Part shown: positions 15,433-23,767 of the stretch, piece after piece | Layout: every line of letters begins with the position of its first letter | Position numbering within the stretch: the first letter of the stretch is position 1 | Source: Cytophagaceae bacterium | GTDB taxonomy: Bacteria; Bacteroidota; Bacteroidia; Cytophagales; Spirosomataceae | Length of the DNA stretch: 32,032 nt | Reading direction: 5' to 3' | Assembly: GCA_947450865.1 (NCBI GenBank) | Contig: CANFWR010000014.1 | Span: 1-32,032 of the forward strand | Notes under the pieces: generated by a model | What the model saw: the letters and a program-made list of their open reading frames with translations, nothing else | Database searches by the model: none | Told to the model about the DNA's origin: nothing | Program-made: the position numbers and the translations under genes

Positions 15433-16323
15433 TTAATTTTGAGATAAGGAATCGGATGATACAGATAGAGAATCCGAAGGAGATTCTGTTCGTTTTAAAG
15501 GCAATTTACCTTGTTTGGCAAGATCAAAATAGACTAATTCAGCCTGTAATGATTTCGTTTTAGGATAGGTCTTCAATACTTGCTTGTAGACTAAGGCTGC
15601 CTGAGTATACTTCTTCATTTTGACTAAAAATCGAGCCCAATACCGCATAAAATAAGGATCCAATGGGTATTTCTTCAAACTTGCTAAAATCAATTGCTGG
15701 TAACGCAAAGAAGCTAAACTGTGCAAGGCCTGCTCATAATAAATGTACACTAAGGGTGATTCATCAGCTGGTTTTGTTTCCATCAAGGTATAAAGTCGAG
15801 CAGAATCAGAGACTGCATAGTCCTTTACCGCCTTTAAAATAGCCTTATCTGAAGCAGGTAATAGGGCAGGATCAATCTTTTTCAAATAATAGCGACCTAG
15901 ACTCATCTGCTTGGTGGCAAAATAGTTTTGAACTAATAGAAGCGAGTTTTGAGGGGAATTTAAGTCTGTAATTTCGACCAATTTAGCCCGATCAATAGAG
16001 GTAGCATAATCCTCTACTTTCTGCTTGATAACGGCAGAAAGGGCTAAATAAGCGGGTTCCCCTGGATTATCCCGCAAGGCTTTTTCTATATCTTGATCAG
16101 CTAAACCATAGGCATGAAGACTTATATAATTTTTAGCTCGCAAATAATACAGATTCGCACTAGGCTGATCTTCCAGCTGAAGCGTTAAAAACTGAATATT
16201 CTTCTCCGCTTGCTGACCTGTGGCGATCGCTTGCTGATCAGGAATTTTCTCACCCTTGGAGTCGGGAGAACTTTGGCAAGATCCTAAAAAAAATAAACCT
16301 AAAATGAATAATCTTATAGCCAT
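15433..16323 (-). CDS. TPR-repeat lipoprotein
   Basis: A 296-residue predicted lipoprotein of unknown function. The N-terminus is a short hydrophobic signal with lipobox LGSC (C16). The rest is helical, with tetratricopeptide-like helix pairs (for example around AYGLADQDIEKALRDNPGEPAYL and KYTQAALVYKQVLKTYPKTKSLQAEL), suggesting a protein-protein adaptor anchored in the membrane. The tail is Ser/Asp-rich (SPSDSLSVSSDSLSQN). Its ATG lies inside the end of the aldehyde dehydrogenase gene (10-base overlap), so translation is coupled. Operon position links it to menE and the dehydrogenase, but I see no specific functional hint. Confidence 0.8.
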   Translation of the reverse strand: MAIRLFILGLFFLGSCQSSPDSKGEKIPDQQAIATGQQAEKNIQFLTLQLEDQPSANLYYLRAKNYISLHAYGLADQDIEKALRDNPGEPAYLALSAVIKQKVEDYATSIDRAKLVEITDLNSPQNSLLLVQNYFATKQMSLGRYYLKKIDPALLPASDKAILKAVKDYAVSDSARLYTLMETKPADESPLVYIYYEQALHSLASLRYQQLILASLKKYPLDPYFMRYWARFLVKMKKYTQAALVYKQVLKTYPKTKSLQAELVYFDLAKQGKLPLKRTESPSDSLSVSSDSLSQN

Positions 16324-17708
16324 TTTAAAACAAAATCAATCATCCAACGCACTTTTACGCCGTAAGGAGGATAGAAATTCTTCAATAAATTCGTTCGTTG
16401 AATTACCACAGATTTTTGGTTAGAGAATTCAACAAAACCATAATGGCCACCAGATTTACCGATACCAGAGTGATTTACCCCGCCAAATGGCAATTCATTG
16501 TGACCAAATTGAATCAAACAATCATTAACCACCGATGTTCCAGAACTTGTGTGATCTAAGATGTATTGATTAAACTCCGTATTCGTCGAAAATACATACA
16601 AAGCTAGTGGCTTATCACCTTGGCGAATGCTTGCAGTCACCTCCATTTCATCTTGAAAGGACATCACGGGTAGGATAGGGCCAAAAATCTCCTCTTGCAT
16701 AATACGCATCTCAGGCGTACAATTTATCAATACCGTAGGTTCGATAAAACAATCATCGGCATCGGTCTTTCCTCCAAAGAGTACTTGAGCTCCTTTTTCC
16801 TTCGCATCGTCCAGTAAGGATACAATGCGATCAAAATGACGGCGATTGACGATACGGGCATAATCCTTACTTTTTTCCACATTCTTTCCATAGAAAGTTT
16901 CTACCGTGGCCTCTAATGCCTTTAAAAAGGAGAAATAATGCTTTTCGTGCAGATATAAGTAATCTGGGGCGATGCAGGTTTGGCCGTTATTTAAGAACTT
17001 ACCCCAGGCAATCTTCGCCGCAGCTTCTTCCACGTTCACCTCTGGACCTACGATAGCAGGCGATTTTCCCCCTAATTCTAACGTAACAGAAGTCAAATGC
17101 TTAGCAGCCGCTGACATAACCACTTTACCAATAGCTGGGCTACCTGTAAAAAAGATATGATCAAATTTCTGCTCTAATAAAAACGTAGATACAGTCGCAT
17201 CCCCTTCAAAAACAGCCACTTCACTTTTGTCAAATAAAGATGAAATCATCTTTTGTATGAATGCTGCCGTAGCAGGGCTTAATTCAGATGGCTTCAAAAT
17301 CACCGCATTACCTGCCGCAATCGCGTGAACTAAGGGGCAAATCGATAAATTAAAGGGATAATTCCATGGAGAGATGATCAAACAAAGTCCTTTGGCTTCA
17401 TATTGAACTAATCCTTTTGTCCCTAAAAGCATTAACGGTGTAGAAACCGATTGGGGTTTCATCCAAGACTTTATATGTTTAATGGTATGGTTGATTTCTC
17501 GCTTAACGCCAAGCAACTCAGCAATAACAACCTCTGAGGCTGGCTTTTTAAAGTCCGCATACAAGGCATCACATAAATCATCTTTGTGCTGCATTAAATA
17601 GCTTTCTATTTTGCGCAATTTCTCAATGCGCTGCGCAGCAGATGAAGTAGATAAACGCAATAATGCGGATTTCTGAAGGTTAAGAACGTCTAAAATTTGA
17701 TTTTCCAT
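16314..17708 (-). CDS. Class 3-type aldehyde dehydrogenase
   Basis: Oxidises an aldehyde to the acid with NAD(P)+. The 464-residue length and C-terminal hydrophobic segment (WMIDFVLKWL) resemble ALDH3/fatty-aldehyde or coniferyl-aldehyde dehydrogenases rather than the 500-residue classes. Catalytic residues are visible: N116 in SPWNYPFN, E211 in LELGGKSPAIVG, and nucleophile C245 in NNGQTCIAPDY, with the cofactor segment FFTGSPAIGK before them. The C-terminal helix could tether it to the membrane, as in the mammalian fatty aldehyde enzyme; that is inferred. It starts two bases after the 252-aa gene and overlaps the lipoprotein gene, in the menE operon. The substrate is unknown; a long-chain aldehyde is a reasonable guess. 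Confidence 0.9.
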   Translation of the reverse strand: MENQILDVLNLQKSALLRLSTSSAAQRIEKLRKIESYLMQHKDDLCDALYADFKKPASEVVIAELLGVKREINHTIKHIKSWMKPQSVSTPLMLLGTKGLVQYEAKGLCLIISPWNYPFNLSICPLVHAIAAGNAVILKPSELSPATAAFIQKMISSLFDKSEVAVFEGDATVSTFLLEQKFDHIFFTGSPAIGKVVMSAAAKHLTSVTLELGGKSPAIVGPEVNVEEAAAKIAWGKFLNNGQTCIAPDYLYLHEKHYFSFLKALEATVETFYGKNVEKSKDYARIVNRRHFDRIVSLLDDAKEKGAQVLFGGKTDADDCFIEPTVLINCTPEMRIMQEEIFGPILPVMSFQDEMEVTASIRQGDKPLALYVFSTNTEFNQYILDHTSSGTSVVNDCLIQFGHNELPFGGVNHSGIGKSGGHYGFVEFSNQKSVVIQRTNLLKNFYPPYGVKVRWMIDFVLKWL

Positions 17709-17710
17709 AG

Positions 17711-18469
17711 CTAAAAAATGAACTGTAATTTTTCTTCTAACTCGTCAAAATAATAATTGTTTCCACTTGGTTTACGCAGCGAGTGACCTGCCACATACCA
17801 TAAACCATCTCCCGGATAAACCGCTAAACTAGCAGTTTTACAGTTCTGATTTGCTTTATCGGCAGAAAATTCAGCGATAAAAACGTGGTTCATTAATTCC
17901 TGTAATTCGTCCCAATTTGAGAACGTTTTTTGGCCTTCCTCGCTATCAAGGTAGGTAAAATTCAGAGCGGAAAAAGACATCTCTCCCTCGATCTTGCGCC
18001 AATTTCCAGCGCGATCTTTGAATTGAAATCCCAAATAAAGCGGTAATTCGCGACCATCGATTTCGAACATCGCTTGCATAAATTCTTGAATCAAAGATTC
18101 TTGTGGCTCTAAATACAAAGGCACATTGGGAGTTGTGTCATTCGCTTCTAAGGTAATAAATGGCTCCTGATCTTTAGGAGAACAAGATCCTGTGACATAT
18201 TCTTGAAAAGCAGGCATCAATCGATCTCTCCATACTAAGGGCAATTCTCCCTCATACGTCCAGCTATCATCCGGCACTAAACCATCTGCAATTAATTCTT
18301 CTCTAGAAAAATCCGAACGGTCGATGTATTGAATTTCAATCGCTATAGTAGGCTTTTCGGTATCAAATTGCAAAAAGGTAAAAACAGCTTCTAAGTGATA
18401 GGGAGCCGGCACATTAATGGGCGACTCATAGAATAGTTTGAAACTGCGGGATAATTTATTCGGATTCAT
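17711..18469 (-). CDS. Hypothetical 252-aa protein
   Basis: I do not recognise this family. The protein is acidic and soluble, with no signal peptide or membrane segment, and is rich in predicted beta strands and aromatic residues (for example AIEIQYIDRSDF, LPLYLGFQFKDRAGNW, GDGLWYVAGHSLRKPSGNNYYF). It starts directly after the menE stop with no spacer, and the aldehyde dehydrogenase follows after two bases, so it is a true coding gene inside an operon. A function in menaquinone synthesis cannot be claimed from position alone. Confidence 0.75.
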   Translation of the reverse strand: MNPNKLSRSFKLFYESPINVPAPYHLEAVFTFLQFDTEKPTIAIEIQYIDRSDFSREELIADGLVPDDSWTYEGELPLVWRDRLMPAFQEYVTGSCSPKDQEPFITLEANDTTPNVPLYLEPQESLIQEFMQAMFEIDGRELPLYLGFQFKDRAGNWRKIEGEMSFSALNFTYLDSEEGQKTFSNWDELQELMNHVFIAEFSADKANQNCKTASLAVYPGDGLWYVAGHSLRKPSGNNYYFDELEEKLQFIF

Positions 18470-19480
18470 CTAAAGGGAATTAAGATACAAAGCTACGGTT
18501 TTCGACGTATCAATTTTAGCACTGGCGGTTTTTATAAAAGAAGGAAGGCAAATGATTTCTTTGGGAATTTCTGCAGAGCTTAAAAGCGCTGTTTCTAGGT
18601 TTATTGAAACGGGTGATGAAGATTCCAAAAATAAAACTAATTTTTGACCCCAAAATGCATCTGGAATTCCAGCTACAAATAAAGGTAATGAGGTCATTGA
18701 GCGATACACCGCTTCTATTTTCTCTGGCTGTAATTTGATACCGCCTGAATTAATCACCCGATCTAAACGTCCTTTGAGGACAAATTGACCCTCAGCCACC
18801 AAGTCAACCACGTCACGGGTCTCGATCCACTTATTATCTGTCACCGGAGCACAGATTAATAAACAGTCTTCGTCATTTTGACCTATTTGTACACCGGGTA
18901 ATGTTTGAAAATGGGACTGATTCCATGTTCTATAGGCGATATGAGAAACCGTTTCTGTCATCCCATAGGTTTCATAAACAGGAAAACCGAAGTCTTTTCG
19001 CAAACTTTCTGGGACAGAGGCACCACCTAATAAGACTCCTTTTGCCTGTTTAAAATAATCACTGAATTGAACACCGGACTCTATCATCGTAGACCACTGC
19101 GTAGGTACAAAAGAGGCTAAATGAATGTCTTGAGGAGGGATTTGGCTTAAAGGATTTTGGCAAGGTTCTACTAAAATCAAGGCTAAATCATGTACCAAAG
19201 CCCGAACTAATACCATCGCTCCAGCAATGTAAGTGGGTGGCAATGACAATAAGGCTACATCTCCTTTTTCCAGTTTTAACCAATCTCCGGTAATCTTTGC
19301 TGACAAATACAGGCGCTCTCGAGAAATGACAATAGGCTTTGGTTCACCCGTAGAGCCTGAAGTATGAAAGGTGAATTCCGTTTGACCCGCTCGCCAAGCC
19401 TGGCAAAAAGCAAAGACTTGCTGTTCAAATTCTGTTTCAGCAACAGGAAAATCCAAGAAGAGCGAAGCCAGATGACGCAT
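18470..19480 (-). CDS. menE: o-Succinylbenzoate-CoA ligase (short AMP-binding enzyme)
   Basis: An adenylating enzyme that would activate o-succinylbenzoate with ATP and CoA, the step before MenB in menaquinone synthesis. I use the ATG at 19480 (336 residues). A TTG at 19501 is in frame but lies within the promoter -7 element. Motifs: phosphate loop HTSGSTGEPKP, A5 motif ETYGMTETVSH, A8-like region GRLDRVINSGGIKLQPEKIE, and A10 lysine region TASAKIDTSK. It is shorter than E. coli MenE (about 450), as is usual in Bacteroidota. The menB gene lies nearby on the other strand, which supports the assignment over other acyl-CoA ligases. Confidence 0.85.
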   Translation of the reverse strand: MRHLASLFLDFPVAETEFEQQVFAFCQAWRAGQTEFTFHTSGSTGEPKPIVISRERLYLSAKITGDWLKLEKGDVALLSLPPTYIAGAMVLVRALVHDLALILVEPCQNPLSQIPPQDIHLASFVPTQWSTMIESGVQFSDYFKQAKGVLLGGASVPESLRKDFGFPVYETYGMTETVSHIAYRTWNQSHFQTLPGVQIGQNDEDCLLICAPVTDNKWIETRDVVDLVAEGQFVLKGRLDRVINSGGIKLQPEKIEAVYRSMTSLPLFVAGIPDAFWGQKLVLFLESSSPVSINLETALLSSAEIPKEIICLPSFIKTASAKIDTSKTVALYLNSL

Positions 19481-19482
19481 AT

Positions 19483-19524
19483 AATTAGAGAATCTTTCCA
19501 AAATTAACCAAACATTCTCTAATT
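19483..19524. promoter_or_regulatory. 11-bp inverted repeat bracketing the menE promoter
   Basis: AATTAGAGAAT (19483-19493) is repeated inverted as ATTCTCTAATT (19514-19524), 11 of 11 bases, with a 20-base spacer. The centres of the arms are 31 bases apart, about three helical turns. The menE -7 element sits inside the spacer. A dimeric regulator binding both arms would cover the menE start region and could also affect the divergent DUF2452-menB operon. Confidence 0.55.
19499..19506 (-). promoter_or_regulatory. -7 element of the menE operon promoter
   Basis: Minus strand TAATTTTG matches TAnnTTTG, 18 bases upstream of the ATG at 19480. Its position rules out the in-frame TTG at 19501 as the start codon. 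Confidence 0.5.
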
Positions 19525-19565
19525 TCGTGAGTTAATTAAGGGTATCCTTAAAGCAAACACCTCAC

Positions 19566-20012
19566 ATGGTAGAAGATCCTTTTTTAAATCCCATAAATCC
19601 TGATAAAGTAGCCGAAAATCCTGGCTTACTTCCTTATGCACATACAGCAGGAGGAGCAGTCATCAAGCCAGATGATATGGGTAAGGTGAAAGGTCGTTCG
19701 GTTTTAGCGATGCGCCAGCAAACTGACCGCCAAATGAACCAATTGTACGAGCAAATGGAGGTTTTGGCTCGTCAAGCAAAATTATTAGCAGACCGTAAAG
19801 AAATTTCAGAGCGCATTTATGATGCAGCCATGGGATTCGAACCCATCATTAGTGAGACCTATTATTTATACGAAAAAGAAAACGGAGCAGACTTACTTTC
19901 CCTAGTAGCGCCAGAGGAATGGGGCCGATCGTTTAAATATAGCCGTTTTTTAGCCAAAGTAACTTTATTAGCCGACCACACATGGGAGGTAGAATACAAC
20001 GAATCAAACTAA
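19566..20012 (+). CDS. DUF2452 (C1orf50-like) conserved protein
   Basis: A 148-residue soluble protein that I recognise as DUF2452, the family of human C1orf50; the function is unknown. The conserved core is a helical stretch (about residues 49-88, [22 protein letters not shown]) followed by YYLYEKENG (99-107) and LVAPEEWG (113-120). The human protein has the equivalent YYLYKRESG and SPKEWG, from memory. There is no signal peptide or membrane segment, and no obvious catalytic site. It is the first gene of a rightward operon; menB starts seven bases after its stop. The position suggests a link to menaquinone metabolism, but this is only context. Confidence 0.85.
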   Translation: MVEDPFLNPINPDKVAENPGLLPYAHTAGGAVIKPDDMGKVKGRSVLAMRQQTDRQMNQLYEQMEVLARQAKLLADRKEISERIYDAAMGFEPIISETYYLYEKENGADLLSLVAPEEWGRSFKYSRFLAKVTLLADHTWEVEYNESN

Positions 20013-20019
20013 TACATTT

Positions 20020-20844
20020 ATGATTTCATCTTTCCCTTGGGAAACCATCAAAACCTACGAGGATATCTTATTTCAATTCTACAATGGAATTGCGAAAATT
20101 TCGATCAATAGACCTCATAAACACAATGCTTTCACTCCATTAACCGTTCAGGAAATGTCTGAGGCGATGGAATTGGCTCGCCAAGATCCGAAAGTGGGTG
20201 TAATTATTTTAACGGGAGAAGGCGGAAAAGCATTCTGTTCTGGAGGGGATCAAAGTGTCCGTGGTGATGGCGGCTATGTGGGAAAAGATACGGTACCGCG
20301 TTTAAATGTTTTAGACTTACAACGTCAAATCAGAACCATTCCTAAGCCCGTAGTAGCGATGGTAGCTGGTTGGGCTATCGGTGGTGGTCACGTGTTACAC
20401 GTCATTTGTGACTTATCAATAGCGGCTGAAAATGCGCGTTTTGGGCAAACAGGACCGAATGTGGGATCTTTCGATGGTGGTTTTGGTGCTTCGTATTTAG
20501 CCCGTGTCGTAGGTCAAAAGAAAGCGAGAGAAATATGGTTCCTGTGTGATCAATACGATGCTTCTGAAGCACTACAAATGGGATTAGTGAATAAAGTGGT
20601 TCCATTAGAAGAGCTAGAAAAGACTACGGTAGCCTGGTGCGAAAAGATGTTAGAGAAGAGTCCATTAGCACTCCGTATGTTGAAGTCTGCATTTAATGCG
20701 GAATTAGATGGCCAAGCAGGTATCCAAGAATTAGCAGGTAACGCAACACTTCTTTATTACTTGTCGGATGAGGCCAAAGAAGGCAAGAATGCCTTCCTTG
20801 AAAAACGCAAACCAGACTTCTCTAAATTCCCTAAATTCCCTTAA
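20020..20844 (+). CDS. menB: 1,4-Dihydroxy-2-naphthoyl-CoA synthase
   Basis: Closes the naphthoquinone ring by converting o-succinylbenzoyl-CoA to 1,4-dihydroxy-2-naphthoyl-CoA in menaquinone synthesis. It is a 274-residue crotonase-fold enzyme, a little shorter than E. coli MenB (285). Signatures: [21 protein letters not shown] (oxyanion site), [26 protein letters not shown] with D152, and the MenB-specific tail DFSKFPKFP preceded by [13 protein letters not shown]. The match to MenB is close along its whole length, separating it from general enoyl-CoA hydratases. It lies between DUF2452 and an EVE-domain gene (two-base gap), opposite menE. The other men genes are not in the window. Confidence 0.97.
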   Translation: MISSFPWETIKTYEDILFQFYNGIAKISINRPHKHNAFTPLTVQEMSEAMELARQDPKVGVIILTGEGGKAFCSGGDQSVRGDGGYVGKDTVPRLNVLDLQRQIRTIPKPVVAMVAGWAIGGGHVLHVICDLSIAAENARFGQTGPNVGSFDGGFGASYLARVVGQKKAREIWFLCDQYDASEALQMGLVNKVVPLEELEKTTVAWCEKMLEKSPLALRMLKSAFNAELDGQAGIQELAGNATLLYYLSDEAKEGKNAFLEKRKPDFSKFPKFP

Positions 20845-20846
20845 TC

Positions 20847-21251
20847 ATGAATTATTGGTTAGTAAAATCAGAGCCTTTCAAATATTCTTGGGATGATTTC
20901 GTTAAGGAAGGGAAATCTGTGTGGGACGGCGTTCGAAATTACCAAGCCCGGAACAATATGATGGCGATGAAAAAAGGCGATTGGGTCTTTTTTTACCATT
21001 CAAACGAAGGAATGGAAGTCGTAGGATTAGCAGAAGTAAAACGGGAGCACTTTCCTGATCCGACTACGGAAGATCCACGTTGGGTCGTTGTCGAATTAAT
21101 ACCCGTTAAAAAATTCGCTAAAACGGTCACATTGAAAACGATGAAAGCAGATGATCGCTTATCTGGTTTAGCACTCATCAAACAATCCCGTTTATCCGTA
21201 ACACCCGTCGCAAAAGCAGAATTCGATATAATTTTAAGCCTAGCAGAATAA
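20847..21251 (+). CDS. EVE-domain protein (THYN1-like)
   Basis: A 134-residue single-domain EVE protein of the PUA-like fold. MNYWLVKSEP, WDGVRNYQARNNM and GDWVFFYHSNEG are the hallmark motifs shared with human THYN1 and bacterial homologues. EVE domains are related to YTH domains and are thought to bind modified bases in nucleic acid; a free-standing copy like this has no assigned function. It starts two bases after menB and is followed after two bases by a secreted protein gene, so it belongs to the same transcript. Nothing in the neighbourhood suggests a restriction or defence partner. Confidence 0.92.
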   Translation: MNYWLVKSEPFKYSWDDFVKEGKSVWDGVRNYQARNNMMAMKKGDWVFFYHSNEGMEVVGLAEVKREHFPDPTTEDPRWVVVELIPVKKFAKTVTLKTMKADDRLSGLALIKQSRLSVTPVAKAEFDIILSLAE

Positions 21252-21253
21252 AG

Positions 21254-22858
21254 ATGAAATCGATCCGCCTATTTTTTGTTTTAACACTTTGTACTTTAAC
21301 TGTATTCGCTCAAGAAATGAAGCGAATTGAAATTCCCATTGCGGGACAGCTGGAAACCTTTTCTATTCCTTTAGGAGAGAAAGGGGCCATCGTGTTAACA
21401 CAACTAGGAAAATCAGAATTCAATATTCGCAAATTCAATACCAATTTAGAGCAGGTTTGGATGAACCAAGGTAGTATTGAAGGCAATCTGGATTATGTGA
21501 CGCATTGCTACGATGGAAATAGGCTTTATTTGCTTTTTAGCCGTTTTAAAAGCAATAATTACTATATCGTTCGTGTCAACCCACAAGACGGTAAGCTCGA
21601 GAAATTCCAAATCTTCTCCGTAGAGAAAATGGAAATATCGAACTTCAAGGCATTAAATCAGTCTCTTTTTATTGGTGGTATAATCAACAATACGCCCGTT
21701 ATTCTATTCACTAATTTAGGTGAGAAAAGAACCCGCATTCTTCCGGCTGTGGTGAACGGACAAGCGGAGATCCAATCGATGGATTTAGACACGCTGCAAC
21801 AACAAATCAATGTGGTCTATTCCGTCGGAAAAAAAGCTAAAAACTTCCAATTGATATTGAAATCATTCGATGAAGATGGAAATCAGTTAGGGCAAATTAC
21901 GATGAATCCAACTGACGAATTCGCCCAAATGAATGCTAAATCGACTCAATTAAATGATTCATTACAGATAGTCGTGGGAACTTATGGGCATAAAAACACC
22001 ATAGGTTCCTCTAAAGGACCAAGCTCACAAGGATTATATTTCAGTTCTTATTTAGATGGTGATTTGCAAGAATCAAAATTTACGAGCTTCACACAGTTTA
22101 GAAACTTCTTCAATTTCTTAGGAGAAAAACAGAAGAATAAACAAGAGAAGAAGATAAAATCGAAAGAGGAAAAAGGGGAGGAATTACGTTTAGATTACCG
22201 TCTCTTAATGCACGAAATCATAAAAAAGGGGGACCATTATATCGTGGTGGCGGAAGCTTTTTATCCGGATTATAAATACGTTAATTACTCGCCTTTTGGA
22301 GGAACTTTGGGAATGCTAGGTGGCGGACTCTATTCTCCATGGAATATGATGTACAATCCCTATCGTTGGGGTTACGGAAATTATGGATTGTATTCTCCAT
22401 TTTCTAGCTATTACAGCCCTTGGGGGTACAGAGGCTATAATTCCTACAGCAATTCACAGCAGTTTGATGGTTGGATTTATACCCACGCCGTGATCGCTGA
22501 ATTAGATGAGAAAGGGAATCTGTTATGGGATCATTCGATTGATTTAAATAATATCAAAGAGGACAAATTGATTCAAAAGATTAAAACCTCTTTAAACGGT
22601 GATGTGTTAACTTTGTCTTACCAAAGAGGGAACAACATCATCTCTAAATACATCAGCTCTGAAGGTCAATCTGGCGATGAAAAAGTACAGGAATTGAGCA
22701 CACAAAATGAGGGTGATAAAATTCGCCGTCAAGAAAAATCAGACCTTAACTATTGGTATAGCAATAACTTTATCGCATCAGGCAACCAAACTATTAATAA
22801 TTCAGAGGAAGGAAGACGCTCCGTGTATTTCCTAACTAAAATCCCATTGAACCCCTAA
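21254..22858 (+). CDS. Secreted protein of unknown function with a Tyr/Gly-rich insert
   Basis: A 534-residue protein that I do not assign to a family. Residues 1-20 form a signal peptide ending in 'VFAQ', so it is exported. The body alternates short beta strands and charged loops over about 330 residues, possibly a repeated beta fold. Then comes a Lys/Glu-rich stretch (KNKQEKKIKSKEEKGEE). From about residue 335 to 405 follows a low-complexity segment dominated by Tyr, Gly, Ser, Pro, Asn and Trp (for example NPYRWGYGNYGLYSPFSSYY), after which the beta-rich sequence resumes (GWIYTHAVIAELDEKGNLLWDHS). Base composition is like the neighbours. It lies in the DUF2452-menB operon with two- and three-base gaps. 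Confidence 0.8.
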   Translation: MKSIRLFFVLTLCTLTVFAQEMKRIEIPIAGQLETFSIPLGEKGAIVLTQLGKSEFNIRKFNTNLEQVWMNQGSIEGNLDYVTHCYDGNRLYLLFSRFKSNNYYIVRVNPQDGKLEKFQIFSVEKMEISNFKALNQSLFIGGIINNTPVILFTNLGEKRTRILPAVVNGQAEIQSMDLDTLQQQINVVYSVGKKAKNFQLILKSFDEDGNQLGQITMNPTDEFAQMNAKSTQLNDSLQIVVGTYGHKNTIGSSKGPSSQGLYFSSYLDGDLQESKFTSFTQFRNFFNFLGEKQKNKQEKKIKSKEEKGEELRLDYRLLMHEIIKKGDHYIVVAEAFYPDYKYVNYSPFGGTLGMLGGGLYSPWNMMYNPYRWGYGNYGLYSPFSSYYSPWGYRGYNSYSNSQQFDGWIYTHAVIAELDEKGNLLWDHSIDLNNIKEDKLIQKIKTSLNGDVLTLSYQRGNNIISKYISSEGQSGDEKVQELSTQNEGDKIRRQEKSDLNYWYSNNFIASGNQTINNSEEGRRSVYFLTKIPLNP

Positions 22859-22861
22859 AAT

Positions 22862-23767
22862 TTGAAAAATTCAGCTTCTATTGCCATTGAAACACCCACT
22901 TTTTGGGGTAAAAACTATGAATTAATTGATTCAGGTGGGTTCGAAAAACTGGAACAGTTTGGTGCCTTTGTGGTGAGACGTCCGGAGCCGCAGGCTGTTT
23001 GGCAAAAATCATTATCTGAAGAATTTTGGGCAAGCAAAGCGAATGCCTATTTCAAAAAAGAAAAGGGAAGCAATGAACGTGGCGTTTGGGAAGTAAAGAA
23101 GGGAGTTCCAGATAAATGGTTTATGCCGTATCAATCGGAAACCTTAGATTTAAACTTTAAGATCTCCTTGTCTTCGTTTAAACACGTAGGCATCTTTCCG
23201 GAGCAAGCGTCTAACTGGGAATTTTTGGCAAAGAATATTCCTTTACTAAAAACACCTAAACCTAAGATCTTGAACCTATTCGCCTACACAGGTGGAGCGA
23301 GCTTAGCTTGTAAGCAAGTGGGGGCAGATGTCACGCACGTAGATTCGGTAAAACCCGTCTTATCCTGGGCGAGAGAAAACATGGAAGTATCCAAGCTAGA
23401 TAATATTCGTTGGATGGCAGAAGATGCGCTTAAATTCGTCAAACGCGAAGCAAGACGCGGCAATTTCTACCAAGGTATTCTCTTAGATCCTCCAGCGTAT
23501 GGTCGTGGTCCAGAAGGAGAGAAATGGGTATTAGAAGAGCAAATTGATGATATGCTACGTTCTGTGAAGGAAATTTTGGATCCGAAAGAACACATTCTAT
23601 TAACGAATGTCTATTCCTTAGGATTCTCGACCTTGGTTGTCGAAAACTTAATGAAGGGAATTTTCAATGTGCCAGAACAGGCGGAATCAGGAGAGATCTT
23701 TTTGAATGATGAATACGATAAAAAACTCCCTTTAGGAGTCTTTTATCGCTATCTATATCAATCCTAG
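22862..23767 (+). CDS. SAM-dependent methyltransferase (RlmI/K-like), TTG start
   Basis: A 301-residue class I methyltransferase resembling the catalytic part of 23S rRNA cytosine/guanine methyltransferases. The SAM-binding motif [11 protein letters not shown] is at 137-147, an acidic residue ends the next strand (VDSVKP), and the catalytic-type motif DPPAYG is at 209-214. The N-terminal segment [16 protein letters not shown] ... RPEPQAVW is family-specific. The PUA domain of RlmI is absent. The only start that keeps this segment is TTG at 22862, three bases after the previous stop; the next in-frame ATG is near residue 88. The substrate (rRNA or other) cannot be told. Its stop overlaps that of folD. 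Confidence 0.85.
   Translation: MKNSASIAIETPTFWGKNYELIDSGGFEKLEQFGAFVVRRPEPQAVWQKSLSEEFWASKANAYFKKEKGSNERGVWEVKKGVPDKWFMPYQSETLDLNFKISLSSFKHVGIFPEQASNWEFLAKNIPLLKTPKPKILNLFAYTGGASLACKQVGADVTHVDSVKPVLSWARENMEVSKLDNIRWMAEDALKFVKREARRGNFYQGILLDPPAYGRGPEGEKWVLEEQIDDMLRSVKEILDPKEHILLTNVYSLGFSTLVVENLMKGIFNVPEQAESGEIFLNDEYDKKLPLGVFYRYLYQS

Noticed and set aside
19481-19501. TTG start for menE
   Set aside because: The TTG is part of the TAATTTTG -7 element and lies upstream of the inverted repeat arm, so it would not be in a normal mRNA.
20847-21251. EVE gene as part of a defence system
   Set aside because: Its neighbours are menB and a secreted protein; there is no nuclease, helicase or methylase of restriction type nearby.
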